Origin: Balneolaceae bacterium
Lineage (GTDB): Bacteria; Bacteroidota; Rhodothermia; Balneolales; Balneolaceae
Assembly (NCBI GenBank): GCA_021767245.1
Contig: JAASTO010000056.1
Coordinates: forward strand, 1-14,353
DNA length: 14,353 nt
Direction: 5' to 3'
Part shown: positions 7,702-14,353 of the stretch, in pieces
Layout: the number at the start of each line of letters is the position of its first letter
Numbering within the stretch: the stretch's first letter is position 1
Made by a program: the position numbers and the translations under genes
Notes under the pieces: generated by a model
Databases searched by the model: none
What the model was told of the DNA's origin: nothing
Seen by the model: only the letters and a program-made list of their open reading frames with translations

Positions 7702-9045
7702 TCATTGTTTAGCCGGCATTCTTGGGATCGTCATGATTTCTTTTTGTCGCCCATCAATGTACCAGACCCCGGAGCTATCAAAATATGCGTCTTCTTCCAG
7801 CATGATCCTTATCTCTTTACCCCATTCGTCAATGTACGTGGCATTATTTAATTCAATGGAATAGGCTGTATTGAGATGAAGTGGATAATCTCCATCTCCG
7901 GGAACCCCTTCCTGAGCATCCCACATACCTAAAGTGGTTCCGGCAGCGTGACCGTGATAACCGAGTGGATGCGTATAAATACTTGGCTTTAACCCTTCTT
8001 CTATGGCTTGTTGCCTTGACATTGCAAGCACTTCATTCCCTGTTCTACCTTCCCTGAAATTACCGGTAAAGATATCCTGTAGCCGGTTTGCATTGTCAAA
8101 AGCTTGCTTAAGATATGCAGGTACTTCCGTTTCACCAGGTTTCAGGATGTAGGCATGTTGCTGAGTATCTGTATTCAGTCTCAGATACTTGATCCCGAAA
8201 TCTACATGAATCAGATCTCCAGGTAATATAACATTGTCTGCCGGTCGGCTATCAAAGGTTCTTAAATGATCAAAAGATTCCGGATCGGCTCTTTGAATGG
8301 ACACACTGGGATGAAACCAGGTAATAAGTTTCAGATCCCGAATCTTTTCCCTGAACCACCAAACCACATCATCCGTAGTTGTAACTCCAGGCTGGATCAC
8401 TCGATCTGAAAAGCCCTCTGCAATGATCTCATGAGCTATCCTAACGATCTGTGGATAGATCTGCATTTCTCTTGGGGTTCGGGTTTCCAGCCAGCCAACG
8501 GCCAGTTTTTCAGCTGAGACCAAACGGTTCGCGTACTTTGTGCCAATAGCTTTTTTCATCTCTTCATGGTCGGTTACCACCAATCCATCAGCGTGACCCC
8601 ATATTTCTGAGATATTGATACCGATACTTTCAGGATCACGTTCTTCTATGATCTCCGCCAGCCTCTTCCATTGGTCAGGCTCTTCCTCAGGCTCCCAGGC
8701 TTTCTTAAACATATCTCCCACATCGTAACGGGCTACCGCAAGGGTTTCAATCTCCCCATCCCCTTTATTATGCATCACCAAAATAGTTCGCCTCCTGGCA
8801 GCATGCCATGTTGCCGGCAAAAAGGTTTTGATCACCGGATCCTCGTTGTATTCCCTTGAAACGATGACCCACATATCAATTCCGGTTCGTTCCATTAAGT
8901 CCGGCAAAATGGTTTCAACACGTTCTTGCAACAGATCATCGATCACTTCTGCCCTTTCTTTCATGCTAAGGATCTTAGGGTAGTTCTGGGCAATTACCGG
9001 CATTGCGATCAGACTTATAAGTACAAGGAGTAACTTTTTTTTCAT
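7702..9045 (-). CDS. Secreted M24 metallopeptidase (Xaa-Pro aminopeptidase/prolidase-like)
   Basis: A 447-residue pita-bread-fold peptidase with an N-terminal signal peptide (MKKKLLLVLISLIAMPVIAQ, cleavage likely near residue 19-20). The first 180 residues form a creatinase-like N-terminal domain and the rest the M24 catalytic domain. The five dinuclear metal ligands can be assigned: Asp282 (HVDFG), Asp293 (NTDTQQ), His366 (H..G after LGYHG), Glu398 (SIELN) and Glu417 or Glu418 (LEED). His245 in WFHPSVS may match the family's substrate-binding histidine. The family removes N-terminal residues preceding proline or splits Xaa-Pro dipeptides. Most members are cytoplasmic, so the signal peptide is notable and places this one in the periplasm or outside. 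It follows a strong terminator and has its own candidate promoter. Confidence 0.88.
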   Translation of the reverse strand: MKKKLLLVLISLIAMPVIAQNYPKILSMKERAEVIDDLLQERVETILPDLMERTGIDMWVIVSREYNEDPVIKTFLPATWHAARRRTILVMHNKGDGEIETLAVARYDVGDMFKKAWEPEEEPDQWKRLAEIIEERDPESIGINISEIWGHADGLVVTDHEEMKKAIGTKYANRLVSAEKLAVGWLETRTPREMQIYPQIVRIAHEIIAEGFSDRVIQPGVTTTDDVVWWFREKIRDLKLITWFHPSVSIQRADPESFDHLRTFDSRPADNVILPGDLIHVDFGIKYLRLNTDTQQHAYILKPGETEVPAYLKQAFDNANRLQDIFTGNFREGRTGNEVLAMSRQQAIEEGLKPSIYTHPLGYHGHAAGTTLGMWDAQEGVPGDGDYPLHLNTAYSIELNNATYIDEWGKEIRIMLEEDAYFDSSGVWYIDGRQKEIMTIPRMPAKQ

Positions 9046-9073
9046 GGTGGTCTATTTGAGTTGAATTTCGTTG

Positions 9074-9102
9074 AATATGAAGAGTAAAATTCATAGGTGC
9101 AA
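9074..9102 (-). promoter_or_regulatory. Candidate promoter of the M24 peptidase gene
   Basis: Read on the minus strand, TTGCAC (9102-9097) is followed after exactly 17 bases by CATATT (9079-9074). These resemble a -35/-10 pair, and the -10 ends 28 bases before the ATG at 9045. It sits just after the terminator of the upstream unit, where a new promoter is expected. The -10 matches the sigma-70 consensus at only four of six positions, and Bacteroidota promoters often differ from it. A similar pair lies upstream of the M61 gene. Confidence 0.35.
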
Positions 9103-9128
9103 TTACTTATCAGGCTTTAACATAAGCC

Positions 9129-9165
9129 AAAAAAAATCCCGCATGGAAATGAATCCATGCGGGAT
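9129..9165 (-). terminator. Intrinsic terminator after the DUF305-LVIVD unit
   Basis: On the minus strand a perfect 12-bp stem (ATCCCGCATGGA at 9136-9147 pairing with TCCATGCGGGAT at 9154-9165) with a 6-base loop is followed by a run of seven to eight T (complement of 9129-9136). It begins 28 bp after the stop of the LVIVD gene. This is the clearest terminator in the window and separates that gene from the M24 peptidase gene. The matching A-run is on one side only, so it mainly works in the minus direction. Confidence 0.93.
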
Positions 9166-9192
9166 CTGATCATTTTATATTCTGAGTTCTGC

Positions 9193-11214
9193 TTACATAG
9201 TAGCCAGATCTCTCAGTGTTTGAGCAAGTGTTCTTACTTTTTCAGATTGAGAAGATGAACCTGCTTTACCTTCAATATTGCTTGCAAGCTCTCTCAACAC
9301 GCGTGTGTTTCGTGAGTTCTCAGCAGAGTAAATTCCGGTTCTGAGTGAAGCTATATCAGCATCACTTAAGCCATTATCTCTGTCCAACTGATCAACGTAA
9401 GCCTTGGCTAAGGCATAGCTTGTCGGCCACTCGATCTTAGGTTGTCCCTGAGCATTCAGATAATCAAACGACACCGTGTTAGCTGCATCGATTTCATTTT
9501 GAGTCAGGTAAGGACTTGGCTCTAACGTAAAGATATCAAGTCCACGTGCGATCTCAGAGTTCACGATCATTCCGTTATACCAGTACACTGACCAGCTTCC
9601 ACCCATGGCCATCTGAGTTCCATCAACCGGACCTCTGTCATGGTAAGCGATCTCAACCGGGTTATTCGGGTCGGTCCAGTCAAAGATCGAAATACCCCCC
9701 TGATACCAGGATTGTACCATGATCTCACGTCCCGGAACCGGGATCAGTGAACCGTTGTGAGCTACACAGTTTTCGTAAACTGACTGTGGTGCAGGCAGCT
9801 TGTAATAGCTTTCAAAATCCATCTTACCATTATTAATGGTGAAAATGGCATTTGCCCCCCATTCCATTGGGTCAGTTTCACGGCATTTAGGTTGGCCACC
9901 GCCACCCCATTCATCCGTAAACATCACTTTGGAACCATCGTTACTGAAAGTAGCGGAGTGCCAGTACGAGAAGTTTGAATCTGCTACAGCATCAATACGG
10001 GTTGGATTTGCAGGATCAGAAATATCCAGCAGTAGTCCATAACCTTCGCAGGCACCACCGGCCAATCCTATCTGTGGATAAAGCGTGATATCGTGACACT
10101 GATTTGGACCACGGTTATCAGCCTCATCATCGCCACCACCAAACATTTGAGCGATCATATCAGGCAATTGCTCTCTAAGTGCGGCACTATCGGCTGCAGT
10201 AGGAGTTCCCGTTTCGTTACCATTCTGCTGCATCACGTTGCCCATCAACTGACTGACAAATCGATCCGGTAATACACGAGGCTGACCTCCTAATTCCACT
10301 ACAAAAGCGCCGGCTTCTCGGGCTTCTTCAATTTCAGCAAGATCAGCAGGGGCAAGTCCATGAGTTGGTGCTGCTTCAAGGTCTTCAAAGATCCTTGGTG
10401 AATTCACAATAGCTGATTTTTCAGGATTGTCAAGTGGTACTTTAATGACTTCTATTCTAAATAAGGCAGAATTAGGGTCATCATCCGGGAGCGCATTCAC
10501 ACAGCCTGGCAGTTCTTCTTCCGGACGAACCGGAGCAGATCCTGAGATGTAAACATATACGTTCTCATCATCATTAGGATCTTTCAGAACAGAGTGAGTG
10601 TGCGAGCCACGGCATGTTTGCACATTCGCCACATACTCAGGTTCCTCAACATTAGTGATATCAAAAATGCGAAGTCCTCTTAGTCGTTCTTCACTTACAC
10701 GCTCTTCAACACCTTCGGTTCCACAATCGATACGACCGCCAAATCCTTCTCCGGAAATAAAGAGCAGATTTCCATACACGGATACATCACTTTGAGATGC
10801 CGGGCAGAGGTAGTCTACAACCAGCTCAGGAGAACGTGGGTTAGATACATCCCATACGATCACACCGTTATAGTTACCCTGAAATACGTAGTTATCCTTG
10901 AACGCAAGGTCAGAGTTAGTCACTCCAACAAAGTCGGCCGGAGGACGTTTTTGCGAGATAAGATTCAGGTTCCAGATAGCTTCCTCAGCGTCAAAAAGAC
11001 CTGCGCCTAATCCTACACGAGGGTCAGGAGTCGGAGGGGTGACTTCTGTCATAGCTTTAGGCTGAATAGCCGGCTCAACTGTTTTACTGTCTTCTACCAC
11101 AGTTGAAGATGAACAAGCATAAAAGCCAAATATCATGCTGACTAAAAAGATCAGCAGCACATTAGATTTCCTCATCACAATGGATGAGTCCAAGTTTGTA
11201 GTGGGTTTCTTCAT
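9193..11214 (-). CDS. LVIVD-repeat beta-propeller lipoprotein
   Basis: A 673-residue exported lipoprotein of unknown function. A hydrophobic stretch leads to a lipobox FYAC with lipidated Cys34. An internal ATG at 11175 (Met14) would give a more usual 20-residue signal peptide and may be the true start. Propeller-like LVIVD repeats are seen at GVIVWDVSNPRSPE (117-130), LRIFDITNVEEPE (181-193), GLLLDISDPANPT (393-405) and GISIFDWTDPNNPVE (507-521), with WHSATFSNDGSKVMFTDEW (418-436) forming another blade. The mature part has eight Cys (137, 164, 201, 238, 373, 389, 444, 483), possibly four disulfides. Conserved-looking His occur in GSHTHS (205, 207), QCHD (374), YWHS (419) and AHNGS (486). A non-propeller insert lies at about 280-370, and a charged helical tail at about 595-673. 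It is 65 bp after the DUF305 gene and ends in a strong terminator. A metal-binding or enzymatic role is only inferred. Confidence 0.82.
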   Translation of the reverse strand: MKKPTTNLDSSIVMRKSNVLLIFLVSMIFGFYACSSSTVVEDSKTVEPAIQPKAMTEVTPPTPDPRVGLGAGLFDAEEAIWNLNLISQKRPPADFVGVTNSDLAFKDNYVFQGNYNGVIVWDVSNPRSPELVVDYLCPASQSDVSVYGNLLFISGEGFGGRIDCGTEGVEERVSEERLRGLRIFDITNVEEPEYVANVQTCRGSHTHSVLKDPNDDENVYVYISGSAPVRPEEELPGCVNALPDDDPNSALFRIEVIKVPLDNPEKSAIVNSPRIFEDLEAAPTHGLAPADLAEIEEAREAGAFVVELGGQPRVLPDRFVSQLMGNVMQQNGNETGTPTAADSAALREQLPDMIAQMFGGGDDEADNRGPNQCHDITLYPQIGLAGGACEGYGLLLDISDPANPTRIDAVADSNFSYWHSATFSNDGSKVMFTDEWGGGGQPKCRETDPMEWGANAIFTINNGKMDFESYYKLPAPQSVYENCVAHNGSLIPVPGREIMVQSWYQGGISIFDWTDPNNPVEIAYHDRGPVDGTQMAMGGSWSVYWYNGMIVNSEIARGLDIFTLEPSPYLTQNEIDAANTVSFDYLNAQGQPKIEWPTSYALAKAYVDQLDRDNGLSDADIASLRTGIYSAENSRNTRVLRELASNIEGKAGSSSQSEKVRTLAQTLRDLATM

Positions 11215-11242
11215 ACTTTGATTTTGTGTGTTGTTGTTATTG

Positions 11243-11267
11243 TTGAATTGGATTGAATTGAATTGAT
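11243..11267. repeat. Five tandem TTGAA-like pentanucleotides in the DUF305-LVIVD gap
   Basis: Five consecutive 5-base units read TTGAA, TTGGA, TTGAA, TTGAA, TTGAT on the plus strand, beside a TTG/TTA-rich run at about 11231-11244. On the coding (minus) strand this is an unstructured, A- and C-rich leader (TTCAA units, then AACAACAAC) just upstream of the LVIVD start codon. It could aid ribosome loading in the absence of a Shine-Dalgarno site, or vary in copy number. It may also be simple low-complexity sequence. Confidence 0.6.
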
Positions 11268-11279
11268 CTGTAATACCTT

Positions 11280-12023
11280 TTAATTGGAGGCGGTCATGTT
11301 ATCAAGCATGAGTTGCATTCTGGCGATCTCGGTTCTTTGATCTACCTGTATATCACTGGCTACCCTGAATGCGGCTTCATCTCGTGTGGCACCATCAGTG
11401 TTAAACAGTTCCGTAACCATATGGACTGCCCCTTTGTGATGCTCGATCATATATTTGAGGAATAACCGGTCAAATTCTTTGCCTTTCGCTTCACTCAGTT
11501 CCTGTAGCTGTTCAGGCGAAAGCATACCAACCATGTTGGTGTGATCCATATGCATATGATGATCTCCCAAACCGTGGATCATCATTTTTAGTCCGTCAAT
11601 ATGAACTTCAGGAACCGGCTGTTCGCGATCCCTAAGCCAGGTTTGCATCAGTTTGATCTCATCTTTCTGTGCATTGATGATCCTTGCAGCAAGAGTTTGT
11701 ACTTGTGAGCTTGCTCCATTTTCGGGAGCTAAACCAGACATGATCAATGCCTGAGAGTGGTGAGCGATCATTCCGGTCATGAATTTGACATCATCCTCTG
11801 TAAAGTTCATGCGTGCACTGTCTTGACGCGCCCAGAATAACTCTTCCATTTCGGCATCACTTAAACCGGCCGTTTCTGTTGATGCTGCCTGAGTGGTTTG
11901 CGATTGGTTTGTATGTGCACTCTCAGTACTCTTGCAGGCCACACTTCCGAATACTAAAAAAGAGAAAACCGTGATCTTCGTGATCACAGAAAACGAATGA
12001 TTGATCATTTTACTTAGGTCCAT
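11280..12023 (-). CDS. DUF305 domain lipoprotein
   Basis: A 247-residue exported lipoprotein. A signal sequence ends in a lipobox GSVAC (Cys30), followed by a Ser/Thr/Gln-rich linker to about residue 52. The rest is DUF305, a ferritin-like helical domain made of two similar halves. The first has FMTGMIAHHSQAL (81-93) and QKDEIKLMQTWL (119-130); the second has YMIEHHKGAVHM (191-202) and QRTEIARMQLML (229-240). The paired His (88/89 and 195/196) and the Glu residues 122 and 232 are the family hallmark. Between the halves is a Met/His-rich segment, MMIHGLGDHHMHMDHTNM (147-164), which looks like a soft-metal-binding stretch. The family's biochemistry is not settled; members are often found near copper-resistance genes, so copper or other metal handling is a reasonable inference. 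An alternative start is Met6. It leads the LVIVD gene by 65 bp, probably as one operon. Confidence 0.9.
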   Translation of the reverse strand: MDLSKMINHSFSVITKITVFSFLVFGSVACKSTESAHTNQSQTTQAASTETAGLSDAEMEELFWARQDSARMNFTEDDVKFMTGMIAHHSQALIMSGLAPENGASSQVQTLAARIINAQKDEIKLMQTWLRDREQPVPEVHIDGLKMMIHGLGDHHMHMDHTNMVGMLSPEQLQELSEAKGKEFDRLFLKYMIEHHKGAVHMVTELFNTDGATRDEAAFRVASDIQVDQRTEIARMQLMLDNMTASN

Positions 12024-12058
12024 AACTTTAATTATTGCTGTAATTTTTTCTGATAAAT

Positions 12059-12087
12059 ATTATAAGGTCATTCCTGATGAAATACCA
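12059..12087 (-). promoter_or_regulatory. Possible promoter of the DUF305 gene
   Basis: On the minus strand a perfect TATAAT (12064-12059) lies 35 bp upstream of the DUF305 ATG. Seventeen bases further upstream is TGGTAT (12087-12082), a poor -35. The position is plausible for a promoter of the DUF305-LVIVD unit, but the hexamer is easily found by chance in such AT-rich sequence. Confidence 0.3.
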
Positions 12088-12169
12088 TGGTTAAAGTCGA
12101 TTGGGGTGCTCACAAATTTTACATTCACAATTCGACTACGAGAAAGACTGAGTTTTGTTTTGAAATAGA

Positions 12170-13960
12170 TCAGTTTAGCCACGCATTTCTATGATTCTCT
12201 TGTGAGGAATCAGCAGCTTCCATGAGCTCAGTTTTATAAGCAGTATCCTCAGCAAGGGTAACCTGAGCCGTTCGCTCCTCTCCCCATCGTTCAAAAGTGA
12301 TCGACACCACATCTCCCGGGTTATGATCACTCAGTATCTGATCCACAGTATTCACGCTGTTCAGAGATACGCCTGCAATGGCGGTTATTTCATCCGTCGC
12401 TTCAATTCCTGCTTCGTAAATTGGAGATCCTTTAATGGCATTTGATCGCAGGGTTCCTACACCATTTTCTATGCGGATATTAGATCCAAGACTCGCCTGA
12501 CCGGGATTGGCTTTACCAAACTCAACTCCCACTATAGCCAACAGGGATTCATAATCAGGCATCTGACTATCAAAGATGTATTTACCGAAGAAGTCTTTTG
12601 CGAACGCTTCTCCGGCATATTCCGCTAAGGTAGCCTCAATATCACGGTTTGAGTAAGGTATTTCAGGCTTCCCAAATTTTATCCACATCAACTTCATGAA
12701 ATCGTCCAGATTTTTGTCGCCTTCAAGATCTCTAAGCGACAGATCGAGCGCCAGGCCAAGTACACTTCCATAGGTATAGTAAGAAATGAAGGTATTTTCA
12801 CGATTTACAGGATCAACTGAACGGGCGGCATCCACAAATGGAGCCTGATAGCTCATCTCCACCGGTGAGAAGTATTCTCTTCCGGGGTGATTGAATACAT
12901 AATTGATCCCACCGGCTAACCCTTCAACATACTCTCGGTGCGTTCTGATACCGGCTCTTGTCAGGATCAAGTTGGTGTAGTAACTGGTGAACCCTTCTGC
13001 AAACCATAATTCACCACTCATGTTGGCTTCCTCAAAATTAAACGGCTCTAAACTTGCAGGCCTGATGCGTTCTACATTCCAGGTGTGTACAAATTCATGA
13101 GAAACTGTTCCAATGCTTGTTTCACCAAGCGGCAGGTTCAGCGGTTTTGAATTAGTGACAATGGTTGAGTTGCGGTGCTCCATCCCGTCACCGCTGGCAT
13201 TGGGCATAAAACAATTCAGAAAAACATACTCGCCATAATCCAGTGCAGGCAACTCTCCAAATACCTCAACCTGCTCATTTACAATAGCCATCACTTTTTC
13301 AAAATACGCATCCACCTCCTTATCTGTGGATCGGGTGTGAAGAGCCATTTTTATGGTTTGATCCCCAACCTGCTCTGATCTCTCATAAAAGTCAGCAATC
13401 TCTACCGGACTGTCTAAAAAGTAATACAGATCTGGGGCGTAAAAGGTAGTTTCAGATATGGGTTTTAACTGCGTAGCCACTTTCCAGTTCAGATCCTCTC
13501 GTACATTAAAATTGATCTCTATAGGGCGGTGTTCATAATCCCTGGCCCAGGCAAAAGTAGCCGGCATATTCAAGTGAGCATGAGTTTCATCAATTTGAGA
13601 GTAGGTCCCGTCTCCACGGTTTGCAAACAGGGTGTACTCAAAGACCACAGTTCCATCATGACCACTAACGTTCCATTGATGAGGATCCGGTCTGGTCACT
13701 TCTAACTCATTCCCCTCACTGTCAGTTGCCCTGACACCATATACATTCTTGGCAAACTCATGTAAGGCATAACGACCGGGAGATGTCCGGCTCATTCTCA
13801 CTTCAAGTACTTTGTTCTCCAAATTTGAAAACTCAATTTTAATCTCCGCTTCATGATGAACGGCATTTATAAAAGAGATATCGTATTGAGTGACGGTTTG
13901 TGCCTGAATAGCAAAACTGAATAAAAGAATTATAGTAAGGGCTGATAGTATTTTTCTCAT
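12170..13960 (-). CDS. M61 family metallopeptidase (glycyl aminopeptidase-like) with PDZ domain
   Basis: A 596-residue exported zinc peptidase. The signal peptide is MRKILSALTIILLFSFAIQAQ, with cleavage around residue 20. An N-terminal beta domain (about 21-200) precedes the catalytic domain. The zinc site HEFVH (His288, Glu289, His292) and the third ligand Glu322 in FAEGFTSYY are intact, and GDGMEHRN (257-264) matches the conserved substrate-binding loop GG.EHRN. A PDZ domain occupies about 490-575 (GTLRSNAIKGSPIYEAGIE, then GDVVSITFERWG). M61 enzymes remove N-terminal glycine or alanine from peptides. With the signal peptide, this one likely trims peptides in the periplasm for nutrition. 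Length and domain order are usual for the family. It is followed by a 146-bp gap before DUF305, so it is probably transcribed separately. Confidence 0.93.
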   Translation of the reverse strand: MRKILSALTIILLFSFAIQAQTVTQYDISFINAVHHEAEIKIEFSNLENKVLEVRMSRTSPGRYALHEFAKNVYGVRATDSEGNELEVTRPDPHQWNVSGHDGTVVFEYTLFANRGDGTYSQIDETHAHLNMPATFAWARDYEHRPIEINFNVREDLNWKVATQLKPISETTFYAPDLYYFLDSPVEIADFYERSEQVGDQTIKMALHTRSTDKEVDAYFEKVMAIVNEQVEVFGELPALDYGEYVFLNCFMPNASGDGMEHRNSTIVTNSKPLNLPLGETSIGTVSHEFVHTWNVERIRPASLEPFNFEEANMSGELWFAEGFTSYYTNLILTRAGIRTHREYVEGLAGGINYVFNHPGREYFSPVEMSYQAPFVDAARSVDPVNRENTFISYYTYGSVLGLALDLSLRDLEGDKNLDDFMKLMWIKFGKPEIPYSNRDIEATLAEYAGEAFAKDFFGKYIFDSQMPDYESLLAIVGVEFGKANPGQASLGSNIRIENGVGTLRSNAIKGSPIYEAGIEATDEITAIAGVSLNSVNTVDQILSDHNPGDVVSITFERWGEERTAQVTLAEDTAYKTELMEAADSSQENHRNAWLN

Positions 13961-13999
13961 GACAAGATTTGTAGATTTCTGAATCTGAAATAGGTTCTG

Positions 14000-14028
14000 A
14001 ATATGAACAGAGTTTCGATGAGACGCAA
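14000..14028 (-). promoter_or_regulatory. Candidate promoter of the M61 peptidase gene
   Basis: On the minus strand TTGCGT (14028-14023) and CATATT (14005-14000) are separated by exactly 17 bases; the -10 ends 39 bp upstream of the ATG at 13960. The layout and the CATATTCA -10 region match those in front of the M24 peptidase gene. The 13961-14207 intergenic region also contains a candidate promoter in the other direction, and I see nothing else in it. Confidence 0.35.
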
Positions 14029-14130
14029 AGACCGGGCACGTTAAAACATTTCAAATCTGTATCAAAAAACTGATAGAACATTCTCGTCTTTTCCTATGTG
14101 CGATATCAGAGCAATAAGTTTAAAAAATGC

Positions 14131-14159
14131 TTCAATGATTATTGCAATAGATGTATAAA
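14131..14159 (+). promoter_or_regulatory. Possible promoter of the CBS-domain gene
   Basis: TATAAA at 14154-14159 is preceded, 17 bases upstream, by TTCAAT (14131-14136). The -10 is a five-of-six match and the -35 is weak. It would give a leader of about 40 bases before the ATG at 14208. Confidence 0.3.
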
Positions 14160-14207
14160 AATTGCTTTTTACGTACTGAAACAAAGTAACAAACAGGGGA
14201 CGCACAC

Positions 14208-14353
14208 ATGGTTAAAAGTTATCAGGCTCCAAAACAAAAAAAACCTAAATTTAAAGGTCAGGCTATACAGGTCAAGGATTTTATGACCAAAAAGCTTATC
14301 ACCTTTTCTCCCGATGATTCCATGGGTTATGTACTACACTCTTTAGTTAAGCA
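14208..14353 (+). CDS. CBS-domain protein, N-terminal fragment
   Basis: An open frame starting at the ATG at 14208 runs off the right edge after 48 complete codons. It reads MVKSYQAPKQKKPKFKGQAI followed by QVKDFMTKKLITFSPDDSM and GYVLHSLVK. The V.DFMT..LITFSPDDS pattern is the usual beginning of a CBS domain, in which paired modules bind adenine nucleotides and sense energy state. A GGGGA at 14196-14200, seven bases upstream, is the best Shine-Dalgarno-like site in the window and supports this start. The Lys-rich first 17 residues are a short basic tail. Whether it is a stand-alone CBS pair or has another domain cannot be seen. It is divergent from the M61 gene. Confidence 0.85.
   Translation, partial: MVKSYQAPKQKKPKFKGQAIQVKDFMTKKLITFSPDDSMGYVLHSLVK

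Noticed and set aside
7633..12137. The 11-mer ACAATTCGACT occurs at 7633-7643 and 12127-12137, both upstream of minus-strand genes
   Set aside because: Distances to the start codons differ (about 23 and 104 bp), it is not palindromic, and one such match within about 1 kb of intergenic DNA could well be chance.
13851..14081. 76-codon minus-strand frame across the M61 start
   Set aside because: It overlaps the M61 signal-peptide coding region in another frame, lacks a recognisable domain, and covers the candidate promoter region.
14156..14171. TAAAAA-TTGC-TTTTTA hairpin upstream of the CBS gene
   Set aside because: Only A-T pairs, so very weak; no gene ends just before it in the plus direction, so not a terminator.
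14098..14286. 62-codon plus-strand frame near the right edge
   Set aside because: Overlaps the CBS-domain gene in a different frame; only the frame starting at 14208 has a ribosome-binding-like site and a recognisable domain.

Overview
The window is a gene-dense bacterial chromosomal segment, moderately AT-rich, with no sign of mobile DNA. Genes tend to lack Shine-Dalgarno sequences, and several products are lipoproteins or carry a signal peptide. Protein style and gene content suggest a marine or saline member of the Bacteroidota/Balneolota group; this is inferred from style, not from a marker gene. Nearly everything lies on the minus strand. Only a small thioesterase and a truncated CBS-domain gene are on the plus strand.

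Region 1 (1-4274, minus) is a fatty-acid beta-oxidation operon. In transcription order it holds a long-chain acyl-CoA synthetase, a FadN-type fused 3-hydroxyacyl-CoA dehydrogenase/enoyl-CoA hydratase, and the first 27 codons of a thiolase that runs off the left edge. Gaps are only 26-27 bp. The order activation, hydration/dehydrogenation, thiolysis follows the pathway. A divergent YdiI-like hotdog acyl-CoA thioesterase (4391-4822) shares a 116-bp intergenic region with it, and two TTTCA/TGAAA inverted repeats there could be an operator for both directions.

Region 2 (4829-7610, minus) holds a Stealth-family sugar-phosphate transferase, probably for a surface polysaccharide, and a second, unrelated acyl/aryl-CoA ligase. 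They are separated by 145 bp and need not be one operon.

Region 3 (7702-13960, minus) is a run of four genes for exported proteins: an M61 glycyl aminopeptidase with a PDZ domain, a DUF305 lipoprotein, a large LVIVD-repeat beta-propeller lipoprotein, and a secreted M24 (Xaa-Pro aminopeptidase-like) peptidase. DUF305 and LVIVD are 65 bp apart and end at a strong intrinsic terminator, so they probably form one transcription unit. This His-rich, Cys-rich pair is the least understood part of the window and the best candidate for an undescribed function. The two peptidase genes have similar candidate promoters (TTGC.. N17 CATATTCA).

The right edge (14208 onward, plus) opens a CBS-domain protein. 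No intergenic stretch exceeds 300 bp; the longest, 13961-14207, holds divergent candidate promoters. I saw no tRNA, rRNA, CRISPR array, insertion sequence or integrase.
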